NCBI RefSeq assembly: GCF_001707915.1
Contig: NZ_MAVV01000010.1
Location: 1-45,487 of the forward strand
Length of the DNA: 45,487 bases
Origin: Thermodesulfovibrio sp. N1
Lineage (GTDB): Bacteria > Nitrospirota > Thermodesulfovibrionia > Thermodesulfovibrionales > Thermodesulfovibrionaceae
Reading direction: 5' to 3'
The position numbers and the translations under genes were made by a program. Each line of letters begins with the position of its first letter. Position 1 is the stretch's first letter. Shown here one piece after another: positions 1-7,407 of the stretch. The notes beneath the pieces are model-generated. The model saw only the letters and a program-made list of their open reading frames with translations. It had not been told where the DNA came from and ran no database searches.

Positions 1-1
1 A

Positions 2-211
2 AATAATCAAGAAAATGCCGTAATAATTTTTGGATTATCACCTTATAACTTTCCTCAATTTATTCAAACTTGGGAAATGATAAAAGCAAAGGCGCCTAAA
101 ATTAGAATTTTTATATCCGATGAGAATTGGGAGGATTTTTACAGAATTAATAAATATGGTGAATTATTTTCTCACCCAAAAGAAATTCTGGAGGTTTTAA
201 AAAATGATTGA
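2..211 (+). CDS. C-terminal end of an unrecognised protein (5' partial)
   Basis: An open frame enters from the left edge and reads 69 codons to a TGA at 209-211. The visible tail includes IIFGLSPYNFPQF and FSHPKEILEVLKND. I do not recognise a family from this fragment. The stop overlaps the start of the next gene (ATG at 204) by 8 bases, so the two are probably translationally coupled and co-transcribed. That hints at a shared signalling role with the PAS/GGDEF-like protein, but this is only inference. Confidence 0.55.
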   Translation, partial: NNQENAVIIFGLSPYNFPQFIQTWEMIKAKAPKIRIFISDENWEDFYRINKYGELFSHPKEILEVLKND

Positions 212-1172
212 CAAATATATAAAAAAAATATTTGAAAAAACAGAGATAATTGAAGAGAAAAAATTATCCGGTGAGATTGCTGATATCTTGAAGATGAATT
301 TAGAGTTTTTATTCAACTATATTGAAAATTTTGGCAAAATAGTCTTTGTAGTTACAGATAAAGATTTAAACATAAAACATGCTAATAAAGCCTTTTTAAA
401 AATGATTAACTTAGATGATGTTCAAGATAAAAATTTTAAAATTTTCTTACCCCCTTATGTTAAGTATATTTCAATACCTGAGGATGGAAAGGCAGAAAAG
501 GTTATTATCCATTTAAAATGTAGAAGACCAGATGTTAATATAACCTTATCTGGTTATGTCTTAGCCCAAAAGGAAGTTTTATTATTTTTCCTCGAAAAAA
601 GAAATTTCAATTATCATGAACTATATGAAAAAATATCTGATTTAAACAATGAAATAGCGAAGTTATTGAGAGAAAATCAGAAAAAAGATTATCTAATAGA
701 AAAATTAAAAAATGAAATAAATGAAACTATGAGAAAAGATCAGCTTACTGGAGCCTACAACAGAATTTATCTTAAGGAAGTAACAGAAAGAGAACTTGCA
801 AAAGTCAAAAGATATAAAGTTCCATTGAGCATTGTTTTAGTTGATATTGAAAATTTTAAACTAATTAATCAAAATTATGGTAGGACAACAGGAGATAAAA
901 TCTTAAAACAGTATGCTAATCTATTAATGGAATACACAAGAATTGTAGATATGGTTTTTCGTTACGAAGAAGATAATTTTCTATTACTTTTGCCTAATAC
1001 TAATATTGAAGGTGCAAAAATTGTGGCAAAAAAAATTGAAAATATTACAAATACTACATTATTTGAAAACGGTATTAGCATAAATGTAAAAACTGCCACT
1101 GTTGAGTGCAAGGAAGATGATTCTTTAGAATCCCTTATTGATAGATCCTATATGTTGCTTAAGGGAATTTAA
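204..1172 (+). CDS. PAS-like sensor with degenerate GGDEF domain
   Basis: This is a 322-residue soluble protein. Residues about 40-130 look like a PAS-type sensor (IVFVVTDKDLNIKHANKAF). A charged coiled linker follows at about 140-175, then a GGDEF-fold domain from about 180 with the typical entry motif DQLTGAYNR. The catalytic GGDEF loop reads RYEEDNFLLLLP where an active diguanylate cyclase would have RYGGDEF, so c-di-GMP synthesis is unlikely. The domain may bind a nucleotide or serve as a protein interface. The start overlaps the end of the upstream gene by 8 bases. The gene converges on ffh with 13 bases between their ends. Domain calls are by eye; the loss of the motif is seen directly. 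Confidence 0.8.
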   Translation: MIDKYIKKIFEKTEIIEEKKLSGEIADILKMNLEFLFNYIENFGKIVFVVTDKDLNIKHANKAFLKMINLDDVQDKNFKIFLPPYVKYISIPEDGKAEKVIIHLKCRRPDVNITLSGYVLAQKEVLLFFLEKRNFNYHELYEKISDLNNEIAKLLRENQKKDYLIEKLKNEINETMRKDQLTGAYNRIYLKEVTERELAKVKRYKVPLSIVLVDIENFKLINQNYGRTTGDKILKQYANLLMEYTRIVDMVFRYEEDNFLLLLPNTNIEGAKIVAKKIENITNTTLFENGISINVKTATVECKEDDSLESLIDRSYMLLKGI

Positions 1173-1185
1173 TTTGTTTTTATAA

Positions 1186-2508
1186 CTAAAATGGAAAAAT
1201 TTTTGGAAGTTTAAACCCTTTACCGTGTTTGAATTTTTTCATCATTTTTTTCATCTCATTAAATTGTTTGATTAGTCTGTTTACATCTGTAACTGTTGTA
1301 CCGCTACCCTTTGCAATTCTTATTCTTCTACTTGCATTTATAATTTTAGGATTTTTTCTTTCTTCAAGAGTCATGGAGTTAATTATTGCTTCAACTTTTA
1401 CAAATTCTTTTTCATCTATTTTTATATCCTTCAATAATTTATTTGCTCCAGGAAGCATAGAAAGAATATTTTCAAGAGGACCCATTTTTCTCATCTTTCT
1501 TATTTGTTCTTTAAGGTCATCAAAGGTAAAATCCTCTTTTTCAATTTTTTCTTTTAGTTTTTCAGCTTCCTTCTGATCAAAGGCTTTTTGAGCTTGCTCA
1601 ATGAGAGATAAAACATCACCCATTCCTAATATTCTTTTAGCAATTCTGTCTGGATAAAACTCTTCCAAAGCATCTAATTTTTCACCTACTCCTATTAATT
1701 TAATTGGTTTGCCCGTAACTTCTTTAATTGAAAGAGCTGCTCCACCTCGAGCATCACCGTCCATTTTTGTAAGAATTATTCCATCAATTCCAATTTTGTC
1801 ATTAAAGCTTTTAGCAATATTAACAGCATCCTGCCCTGTCATCGCATCGGCAACAAACAATACTTCATTGGGATTAAGAATTTCTTTAACATATTGAAGT
1901 TCTTGCATAAGTTCTTCATCAACATGCATTCTACCAGCAGTATCCACTATAACAGGATCCATTCTATCTATTTTTGCCTTTTTTAGGGCTTCTTGACATA
2001 GTTTTCTTGGATCTTTTAAATCAAATGAATGAAAAACAGGCACATCTATTTGTTTACCTAATGTAATAAGTTGTTCTATGGCAGCCGGTCTTTGTAAATC
2101 TGCAGCAACAAGCATAGGACGTCTGCCTTCCTTTTTAAAAATTCTTGCTAACTTTGCAGATGTTGTTGTTTTTCCTGAACCATGAAGTCCTACCATCATA
2201 ATAACTGTAGGTGGATTTGGGCTTAACTGTATTTTCGCACTGCTACCACCAAGTAATTCACAAAGTTCATCATATACTATCTTTATTACCTGTTGGGCAG
2301 GCGAGAGACTTTCAAGTATTTCTTTTCCTATTGACTTTTGTCTTACTCTATCAATAAAAGACTTCACTACTTTGAAATTCACATCTGCCTCTAATAGGGC
2401 AATTCTTATCTCTTTCAAGGCAACATCAACATCTTCTTCTTTTAGAATTCCTTTACCTTTAAGTTTTTTAAATATTGCTTCTAATTTATCTGATAGTGCT
2501 TCAAACAC
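1186..2508 (-). CDS. ffh: Signal recognition particle protein Ffh (SRP54 GTPase)
   Basis: Ffh binds 4.5S RNA and signal sequences and, with FtsY, targets membrane proteins co-translationally. The 440-residue protein has an N-terminal helical bundle (about 1-90). The NG GTPase domain shows the P-loop GLHGSGKTTTSAKLA, DTAGRMH, and TKMDGDARGGAALS. A methionine-bearing M domain follows with MRKMGPLENILSMLPG and SGTTVTDVNRLIKQF. The length is normal for the family. The start is GTG at 2506-2508, preceded by a strong GGAGG site. It lies 2 bases downstream of the TlpA-like gene on the same strand, so trxA-tlpA-ffh form one operon. Confidence 0.97.
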   Translation of the reverse strand: MFEALSDKLEAIFKKLKGKGILKEEDVDVALKEIRIALLEADVNFKVVKSFIDRVRQKSIGKEILESLSPAQQVIKIVYDELCELLGGSSAKIQLSPNPPTVIMMVGLHGSGKTTTSAKLARIFKKEGRRPMLVAADLQRPAAIEQLITLGKQIDVPVFHSFDLKDPRKLCQEALKKAKIDRMDPVIVDTAGRMHVDEELMQELQYVKEILNPNEVLFVADAMTGQDAVNIAKSFNDKIGIDGIILTKMDGDARGGAALSIKEVTGKPIKLIGVGEKLDALEEFYPDRIAKRILGMGDVLSLIEQAQKAFDQKEAEKLKEKIEKEDFTFDDLKEQIRKMRKMGPLENILSMLPGANKLLKDIKIDEKEFVKVEAIINSMTLEERKNPKIINASRRIRIAKGSGTTVTDVNRLIKQFNEMKKMMKKFKHGKGFKLPKIFPF

Positions 2509-2510
2509 CT

Positions 2511-3023
2511 TTATTGTCCTCCTTTATTAAGAATTTTTTCGATCTCTCTATTAAGCAAGCCAAAAGTATCCTTTGTTATTCCTCTGTATATCTGTCTTAT
2601 TTGTTTTTTTTCATCTAAAATAACAAAATTTGGAAAGCCATAAACATTGTAAAGTTTTTTAACTTTTACATCTGCTATGAATAGAGGATATTTTATCACT
2701 TTATTTTTTGAAAATTCTTTGAGTTTATTTATATCTTCAACTTCATCGTTAAAAAGAATCCCTATTACCATCAAATTTTCATTAGAAAATTGTTCATGGA
2801 TTTGATTTATGTCTGGAATAACCATATCGCAGGCAAAGCATTTAGTTGAAAGAAATTCGATTAGAATAACCTTGCTTTTAAACTGATTGAGAGAATAAGT
2901 TTTTCCATCATGACCAGTTAAATAAAAATTAGGTGCAGGGTCTCCGGTTTTTAAAGCTCCCTGCACATTATTGATATAAATTAAGAGAAAACATATAGAA
3001 ATTAAGAAGAAAAGTTTTTTCAC
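2511..3023 (-). CDS. TlpA/ResA-like exported thiol-disulfide oxidoreductase
   Basis: This is a 170-residue thioredoxin-fold protein with an N-terminal hydrophobic signal or anchor (MKKLFFLISICFLLIYINN). It acts outside the cytoplasmic membrane. The AhpC/TSA-like entry GDPAPNFYLTGHDGKTYSL is followed by a CxxC active site, STKCFACDMVIPDI. A cis-proline region (YGFPNFVILD) lies near the C-terminus. Such proteins keep apocytochrome c haem-site cysteines reduced or reduce other exported thiols, which would fit the multiheme cytochrome nearby, although the exact substrate cannot be read from sequence. It sits between trxA and ffh with gaps of 3 and 2 bases. Confidence 0.85.
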   Translation of the reverse strand: MKKLFFLISICFLLIYINNVQGALKTGDPAPNFYLTGHDGKTYSLNQFKSKVILIEFLSTKCFACDMVIPDINQIHEQFSNENLMVIGILFNDEVEDINKLKEFSKNKVIKYPLFIADVKVKKLYNVYGFPNFVILDEKKQIRQIYRGITKDTFGLLNREIEKILNKGGQ

Positions 3024-3026
3024 TAT

Positions 3027-3362
3027 TTAAACATTATTTAAGAGGGTATCTAATTTGCTCTTTAAAGTTGACTTTGGCACAACTCCTACAATCTGGTCTA
3101 CTCTTTGCCCATCCTTAAAAAACATTATTGTAGGGATACCCATAATACTATATCGAGTTGCTATCTCTGGATTTTCATCTGTATTAAGTTTTCCAATTTT
3201 AACCTTATTAGAATATTCTTTTGCTAATTCTTCAATAGTAGGAGCTATTATTCTACAAGGTCCACACCATGGAGCCCAAAAATCCACCATTACTACTCCT
3301 TTAGAGTTTAATACCTCTTTTTCCCATGAAGTAGTTGTAAGCTCTAAAATTCCTTCTGTCAT
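3027..3362 (-). CDS. trxA: Thioredoxin
   Basis: This is a 111-residue cytoplasmic thioredoxin with the canonical active site DFWAPWCGPCR and the cis-proline region GIPTIMFFKDG. It reduces protein disulfides using electrons from thioredoxin reductase. I chose ATG at 3360-3362 because GGAGGT (minus strand, 3367-3372) lies just upstream. An upstream in-frame TTG would place that ribosome site inside the coding region. It is first in the minus-strand run trxA-tlpA-ffh and has a promoter-like pair upstream at 3402-3431. Confidence 0.95.
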   Translation of the reverse strand: MTEGILELTTTSWEKEVLNSKGVVMVDFWAPWCGPCRIIAPTIEELAKEYSNKVKIGKLNTDENPEIATRYSIMGIPTIMFFKDGQRVDQIVGVVPKSTLKSKLDTLLNNV

Positions 3363-3401
3363 TATTACCTCCAAGAATTTTTATTCATGCAATATATTTA
3401 T

Positions 3402-3431
3402 AAAATAAATCTTAATTAATTATTTTGTCAA
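3402..3431 (-). promoter_or_regulatory. Likely sigma-70-type promoter of the trxA-tlpA-ffh operon
   Basis: Read on the minus strand, TTGACA (3426-3431) is followed after 18 bases by TATTTT (3402-3407). The expected start of transcription is roughly 30 bases before the trxA ribosome site. The -35 is perfect and the -10 is imperfect. Confidence 0.5.
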
Positions 3432-3533
3432 TTTATCGACATTTCTTAAAAAAATAATCTTCTTTAAAAAGTATTGTCCAATCTTTAAGAATTATATATG
3501 GAATATTTTTATGTTGTAAACACAAACATCTGG

Positions 3534-3711
3534 CCTGAAATTGCCGATAGAGATAAAAGCAATATAATATTTATGCAGTCATTCCGAAGGGTTATATACC
3601 CCGAGGAATCTCTCATTAAAGAATCTATCTGGTGAAAAAGGAGGAGATTCCTCAGTCGCTTACGCTCCTTCGGAATGACAAAATCAGTGTTTTTCTATCG
3701 GCAATTTCAGG
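3534..3711. repeat. Nested palindromic repeat element, about 178 bp
   Basis: The outer arms are an exact 18-base inverted repeat: CCTGAAATTGCCGATAGA at 3534-3551 and its complement at 3694-3711. Inside lies a second exact inverted pair, GTCATTCCGAAGG (3578-3590) and its complement (3667-3679). A third pair, GAGGAATCTC (3603-3612) and GAGATTCCTC (3644-3653), lies inside that. No convincing coding frame is present. The same outer arm recurs at 26402 and 26749, and the GTCATTCC/GAATGAC core recurs at about 12.7 and 28.0 kb. It looks like a non-autonomous miniature element that can fold into a long hairpin. It fills most of the 400-base gap between trxA and tRNA-Gln. Confidence 0.85.
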
Positions 3712-3725
3712 ATCTGGTTAACTAA

Positions 3726-3755
3726 TTGACAATATAAGCTTTTTTATGATATACA
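3726..3755 (+). promoter_or_regulatory. Promoter of the tRNA-Gln/tRNA-Glu unit
   Basis: A perfect TTGACA (3726-3731) and TATACA (3750-3755) are separated by 18 bases. The -10 ends 11 bases before the mature 5' end of tRNA-Gln, as expected for a stable-RNA promoter with a short leader. Confidence 0.75.
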
Positions 3756-3766
3756 ATAAAATAATT

Positions 3767-3837
3767 TGGGGAGTCGTCTAACGGCAGGACGGCAGACTCT
3801 GGATCTGCTTGTAGGGGTTCGAATCCTCTCTCCCCAG
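3767..3837 (+). tRNA. tRNA-Gln (anticodon CTG)
   Basis: The 71-base sequence folds as a cloverleaf. The acceptor arms are TGGGGAG and CTCCCCA, with discriminator G. The anticodon arm is GCAGA-CTCTGGA-TCTGC with anticodon CTG, and the T-loop contains GGTTCGAATCC. CCA is not encoded. The leading unpaired-type U at position 1 is typical of bacterial tRNA-Gln. tRNA-Glu follows after 11 bases, so both probably share one transcript. Confidence 0.95.
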
Positions 3838-3848
3838 TTAATAAAAAA

Positions 3849-3923
3849 GGTCCCATCGTCTAGCCAGGTCAAGGACGTAGCCCTCTCAAGGCTAAAACAC
3901 GGGTTCGAATCCCGTTGGGACCG
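3849..3923 (+). tRNA. tRNA-Glu (anticodon CTC)
   Basis: The 75-base cloverleaf has acceptor arms GGTCCCA and TGGGACC, with discriminator G. The anticodon arm TAGCC-CTCTCAA-GGCTA gives anticodon CTC, and the T-arm is CGGGTTCGAATCCCG. CCA is not encoded. It is the second gene of the tRNA pair. Confidence 0.95.
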
Positions 3924-3961
3924 TTTAAATAAATTTATAATTTATAATTAAATTAAAATTT

Positions 3962-4894
3962 ATGAGAAAAATTTCATTTTTTATAATTTCAATTATTTTT
4001 ATATTTGCTATCTTTTCTAATTCATCAGCTGAAACTTTTTCAATTGGAGAAAACACTTCTGCTGTTGGAACAATTAAATATCACGTAATTCAAAAGGGAG
4101 AATCCCTTATTGAGCTTGCAAGACAAAATGCTCTTGGCTACAATGAAATTGTAGATGCAAATCCTGAATTTGATCCCTTTGTACCTACTGTGGGAAGTAA
4201 AATTATAATTCCTAAATTTTGGATTCTTCCAGATAGACCTGAAAAATTTCAAGGCATATTAATCAATCTATCTGAAATGAGACTATTTTATTTTTATAAA
4301 AAAGGGAATATTAATTTTTTAAGTACCTTCCCAATAGGGATAGGAGATGATAATCTTGAAACACCAATGGGAAAATTTAAAATATCTCATAAAGTTATTA
4401 ATCCTTCATGGTATGTTCCAGAGTCAATAAGAAAAGAAAGACCTGAACTACCTGCAGTAGTTCCCCCCGGACCAGAAAATCCTCTGGGAACGCATGCAAT
4501 GAGACTGTCAGGTACAAGTTACCTAATTCATGGAACAAATAGACCCTGGGCAGTTGGTAGAAAAGTAACTCATGGTTGTATAAGGCTTTATCCTGAAGAT
4601 ATTCCAAAGCTTTTTGAAATTGTTCCTATTGGTACAGAGGTATTAATTACAAGACAACCTGTAAAAGTTGGTAAAATCGGTGATGAAGTATATGTTGAAG
4701 TTCATCTTGATGAGCAATTAAAAGAATTCGATTATTTGGGTACTGCTATAAATCTTCTTGCTAAGAAGGGGCTTTTAAAATATGTTGATACTTTTAAACT
4801 TTATAATGTAATTAAACAAAAAAATGGTATTCCGACTTCTGTAACTGTTAAAAATAAAGAGCCACAGGTCATTACTTCTGACCCGTGGCTTTAG
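3962..4894 (+). CDS. LysM-containing L,D-transpeptidase (YkuD family)
   Basis: This is a 310-residue exported protein. A signal peptide ends near residue 23 (NSSAETF). A LysM peptidoglycan-binding motif lies at about 39-85 (YHVIQKGESLIELARQN). The YkuD catalytic domain lies at about 96-232, with His190 in LIHGTN, His204 and the nucleophile Cys206 in VTHGCIRL. The enzyme forms 3-3 crosslinks in peptidoglycan or attaches proteins to it. A C-terminal tail of about 75 residues follows. No Shine-Dalgarno site is visible before the ATG; two TATAAT boxes lie at 3936-3941 and 3943-3948, so the leader is probably very short. The coding 3' end doubles as a hairpin. Confidence 0.92.
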   Translation: MRKISFFIISIIFIFAIFSNSSAETFSIGENTSAVGTIKYHVIQKGESLIELARQNALGYNEIVDANPEFDPFVPTVGSKIIIPKFWILPDRPEKFQGILINLSEMRLFYFYKKGNINFLSTFPIGIGDDNLETPMGKFKISHKVINPSWYVPESIRKERPELPAVVPPGPENPLGTHAMRLSGTSYLIHGTNRPWAVGRKVTHGCIRLYPEDIPKLFEIVPIGTEVLITRQPVKVGKIGDEVYVEVHLDEQLKEFDYLGTAINLLAKKGLLKYVDTFKLYNVIKQKNGIPTSVTVKNKEPQVITSDPWL

Positions 4895-4895
4895 A
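4860..4895. terminator. Hairpin terminator overlapping the end of the L,D-transpeptidase gene
   Basis: AGCCACAGGTCA (4860-4871) can pair with TGACCCGTGGCT (4879-4890), giving 12 pairs with one A-C mismatch and a 7-base loop. It is followed by TTTAG. The last codons and stop lie within it. It sits between convergent genes and could end transcription from both sides. The U-tract is short, so strength is uncertain. Confidence 0.5.
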
Positions 4896-4912
4896 AAATA
4901 AAGGCTAAAGAA

Positions 4913-5221
4913 TTATTTCTTTTGTTGTAATTCAAAAGCCTTTCCAGCTTTCTGTGCAGCAGCTTCTGCTCTATTTGCTGCATCTTCTGCTTTCTTTGCA
5001 GCAGCTTCTGCTCTCTTCGCAGCATCATCAGCTTTATTACAACAATCATCTACCTTCTTCCCCAGGGCATCAACTTTTGACTCAAGGGCATTAACTTTGT
5101 TTTCAAGTTTACCGAGTCTGTCAACGATAGGGTCAATTTCTTGTTTTACATAGTCCTTTGTGGCACAACCAAATGAAAAAATAAACATTACCGCCAATAC
5201 AACTGCCATCAATCTTTTCAT
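4913..5221 (-). CDS. Small coiled-coil lipoprotein (Lpp-like architecture)
   Basis: This is a 102-residue protein with a lipoprotein signal (lipobox FSFGC, Cys19). A heptad-like helix follows (VDRLGKLENKVNALESKVD), then an Ala/Lys/Glu-rich segment with repeated AAKRAEAAAKKAEDAA-type units. The architecture resembles Braun-type lipoproteins that span periplasm and tether or space the outer membrane. There is no obvious C-terminal Lys-Tyr-Arg-Lys, but the protein ends LQQKK. It lies beside an L,D-transpeptidase, the enzyme class that links such lipoproteins to peptidoglycan, so a partnership is an attractive inference. A strong AAAGGAGGTG ribosome site precedes the start. A Cys-Cys pair near residue 59 is unusual. 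Confidence 0.85.
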   Translation of the reverse strand: MKRLMAVVLAVMFIFSFGCATKDYVKQEIDPIVDRLGKLENKVNALESKVDALGKKVDDCCNKADDAAKRAEAAAKKAEDAANRAEAAAQKAGKAFELQQKK

Positions 5222-5289
5222 ATTCTTTCACCTCCTTTCTGGAAATTTTTACTTAATTTAATAGAGTTTATAATATATTGATTAAAAAA

Positions 5290-6381
5290 TCAACCTTTTT
5301 TGAAGTATCCCTCAATTAGGATATCCTTAGATAATTTTCGTATAGACAATTTTTCTATTTCATAGGCTTCAGATAGCCTTTTATAAAAATTTCCTCCTAT
5401 ACATGGATAAGAATCTTTACCACCTATTATTTTAGGAGCTATAAAAATCATTAATTTATCAACAATATTATATTTAATTGCATAAGAATTCAAAGATGAT
5501 CCACCCTCAATCATAACTGATATGATAGATCTCTTTCCTAACTCCTCCATTAACCATGAAAGGTCAACTTTTTCTGAGTCAAATGTAATAATATCAATCC
5601 CTTTATTTATCAAAATTTTAGCTTTTTCTTCTGTTAATTTTTCTTTTTTTACTACTGTTATTGTTTTAGGTGGTGGACTATATACATGGTAGTTTAAAGG
5701 AATTTTAAGTTCAGGATCTATAATTACTCTTATTGGGTCTTTGCCTCCTTTTATTCTTGATGTAAATTGAGGATTATCCTTTAAAACAGTTCCGCAAGCA
5801 GTAAGAATTGCATCAACTTTTGAACGGACTTTGTGAACAAACTGCCGAGATTCCTCAGATGTAATCCACTTTGATTCCCCAGTGGGTGTGGCAATTTTAC
5901 CATCTAAGGTCATGGCTATTTTTAGTATTACAAAAGGTTTTTTTGTTGTTATATATTTAATGTAAAACTCATTCAAACTTTTAGCTTCCTTTTCAAGTAC
6001 TCCCTCCTTTATCTCGATCTCGTTTTTTTTTAGTAATTCAATTCCTTTGCCTGATACCATTGGATTAGGATCTCTCATTGCTATCACAACCCTTTTAATA
6101 CCAGAATTTATAATGATATCTGTGCAAGGAGGAGTTCTTTTATTCCTATGACAACAGGGTTCAAGATTTACATAGAGAGTTGCCCCCTTTACAGATTCTT
6201 TTGCCTTCATTATTGCTTCTGCTTCAGCATGAGGAAGTCCTGCTTTTTTATGATATCCTTCAGATATTACTTTACCGTCCTTTACTAATACTGCACCAAC
6301 CATCGGATTAGGAGAAGTCTTCCAATTTGCTTTTCTTGCCAAAGATAAAGCTCTTTTCATATAAACTTCATCAATATCCAT
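5290..6381 (-). CDS. ribD: Bifunctional riboflavin biosynthesis deaminase/reductase RibD
   Basis: RibD deaminates and then reduces the pyrimidine intermediate of riboflavin synthesis. The 363-residue protein has an N-terminal cytidine-deaminase-type zinc domain with HAEAEAI (His51) and LEPCCHRNKRTPPC (Cys76/77 and Cys86). A C-terminal reductase domain shows AMTLDGKIAT and MIEGGSSLN. Length is usual for the fused enzyme. Start at ATG 6381 follows ATGGAG spaced by about 5 bases. No other rib genes are adjacent and I see no FMN riboswitch upstream. Confidence 0.95.
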   Translation of the reverse strand: MDIDEVYMKRALSLARKANWKTSPNPMVGAVLVKDGKVISEGYHKKAGLPHAEAEAIMKAKESVKGATLYVNLEPCCHRNKRTPPCTDIIINSGIKRVVIAMRDPNPMVSGKGIELLKKNEIEIKEGVLEKEAKSLNEFYIKYITTKKPFVILKIAMTLDGKIATPTGESKWITSEESRQFVHKVRSKVDAILTACGTVLKDNPQFTSRIKGGKDPIRVIIDPELKIPLNYHVYSPPPKTITVVKKEKLTEEKAKILINKGIDIITFDSEKVDLSWLMEELGKRSIISVMIEGGSSLNSYAIKYNIVDKLMIFIAPKIIGGKDSYPCIGGNFYKRLSEAYEIEKLSIRKLSKDILIEGYFKKG

Positions 6382-6692
6382 TTTTTACTCCATAAAAAGA
6401 TTTTTATTCCATTTTATCATATCAGAATTTATTGTTGTATGTTATTTCTAAAGCCATTATTATAATGGAAAATCTCATATTTCTCTCTCAGTACCTCTCT
6501 TTTATATCCATAAGGGGAAGGCTAAAATACATTTTGACATTTTATTTTAGTAATTTAGTAATATAGTTGTAACCACATTATCCCAAAATTGATTTTATAA
6601 AAGTGTTTTTGAGGATTGTTTGGTAAGGCTAATATTTTTTTAAGAGGATTGTTAGCTTTGAAAGGGAGGGATATCCCTCCCTTTTTGATAAT
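6382..6692. other. 311-base gap upstream of ribD
   Basis: This stretch must hold the ribD promoter (minus strand) and the end of the rhodanese transcript. Apart from a GC-rich hairpin at 6661-6684 and a short direct repeat of AGGATTGTT (6612 and 6643 areas), I see no gene, no RNA with recognisable structure and no FMN riboswitch consensus. Confidence 0.6.
6661..6684. terminator. GC-rich palindrome downstream of rhodanese gene
   Basis: AAAGGGAGGGAT and ATCCCTCCCTTT form a perfect palindromic stem of up to 12 pairs. It is about 10 bases past the stop of the minus-strand rhodanese gene. On the minus strand the following U-run is short (TTTC); on the plus strand it is followed by five T. It is probably the terminator of the rhodanese transcript. 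Confidence 0.6.
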
Positions 6693-7190
6693 TTAATCTT
6701 TTACGTACTCTGTGGCAGTTCTTCCTATCTCTCTGGCTAACTCAACCATACCGCCCTTAAATTGAAAGGCATTGGAAAAACCAATTGCTCTTAAAGCAAT
6801 GGTTGCTGCAGCAGCTCTGTCTCCAGTGTGACATATAACCGCTATTTTTTTATCCTTTGGAAGTTTTGCGAGATTTTCGGGTTTAAATAGTTCATGCATT
6901 GGGATAAGAAGACTACCTTTCCATACAGGTGCTATAATTTTCTGTTCTGCCGGTGTTCTTATATCAAGGATTACAAAATCTTCGTTTTTCTTAATCATAT
7001 CAAGTATATCTTTTGTGGTTATCTGACAAGGTCTCATAGTAAGAACTTGAGGATTCAACTGTGAAAACATAGCATCAAATTTTTTTGCTAATTCTACATC
7101 ATAAGCAAATAGTGTGCCAGAGAAAATAAAAATTGTTAAAGCAATGCCTAATAAAATTCTCATTTGAAAAATTTGTAGATATTTACTCAT
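6693..7190 (-). CDS. Exported single-domain rhodanese
   Basis: This is a 165-residue protein with an N-terminal hydrophobic signal (RILLGIALTIFIFSGTLFA), so it is periplasmic or membrane-anchored. The rhodanese domain shows the entry FVILDIRTPAE and the catalytic loop VICHTGDRAAAA with Cys in the CxxGxR-type motif. It would carry sulfane sulfur as a persulfide. The preceding linker holds a lone cysteine in RPCQITTKD. It is divergent from the selenocysteine-type triple rhodanese with a 217-base shared upstream region, which suggests joint control of exported sulfur-transfer functions. GGAGGT precedes the ATG. Confidence 0.9.
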   Translation of the reverse strand: MSKYLQIFQMRILLGIALTIFIFSGTLFAYDVELAKKFDAMFSQLNPQVLTMRPCQITTKDILDMIKKNEDFVILDIRTPAEQKIIAPVWKGSLLIPMHELFKPENLAKLPKDKKIAVICHTGDRAAAATIALRAIGFSNAFQFKGGMVELAREIGRTATEYVKD

Positions 7191-7254
7191 TTTTTACCTC
7201 CACGATTAATTTTTATAATCCTGTTAAATAGGGTTATAAAATGCTCTTATAAAA

Positions 7255-7282
7255 TGTATAATGTCGGATTTAATTTTGTCAA
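7255..7282 (-). promoter_or_regulatory. Promoter for the exported rhodanese
   Basis: On the minus strand TTGACA (7277-7282) and TATACA (7255-7260) are separated by 16 bases, about 65 bases before the start codon. On the plus strand TATAAT boxes at 7311-7316 and 7373-7378 could serve the divergent gene, but I cannot choose between them because no good -35 is present. Confidence 0.55.
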
Positions 7283-7407
7283 TAACGGTTTAAATAAAAT
7301 GTTAGGGGAGTATAATATAGGCAAAATATATAAAAATTTTAATTAATATAGATGAAATTTATGAAAATTAGTTATAATATAATAAAATTTTTAAAAGGAG
7401 GTATATC

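Noticed and set aside
1229-1576. Plus-strand hydrophobic frame within ffh
   Set aside because: Its Phe/Leu/Ser-rich composition is the usual reverse complement of an A-rich coding strand. The ffh M domain is certain on the other strand.
3534-3711. CRISPR array
   Set aside because: The repeats are palindromic and irregularly placed, without equal spacers. No cas genes are in the window.
3766-3951. Open frame of 61 codons across the two tRNAs
   Set aside because: It lies over tRNA-Gln and tRNA-Glu, which fold perfectly. The frame is incidental.
6612-6655. Direct repeat of AGGATTGTT as an operator
   Set aside because: Short, imperfect beyond nine bases and not centred on any promoter I can identify.
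6382-6692. FMN riboswitch upstream of ribD
   Set aside because: I found none of the conserved FMN-element segments on the minus strand; only a promoter-type AT-rich region and a hairpin are present.
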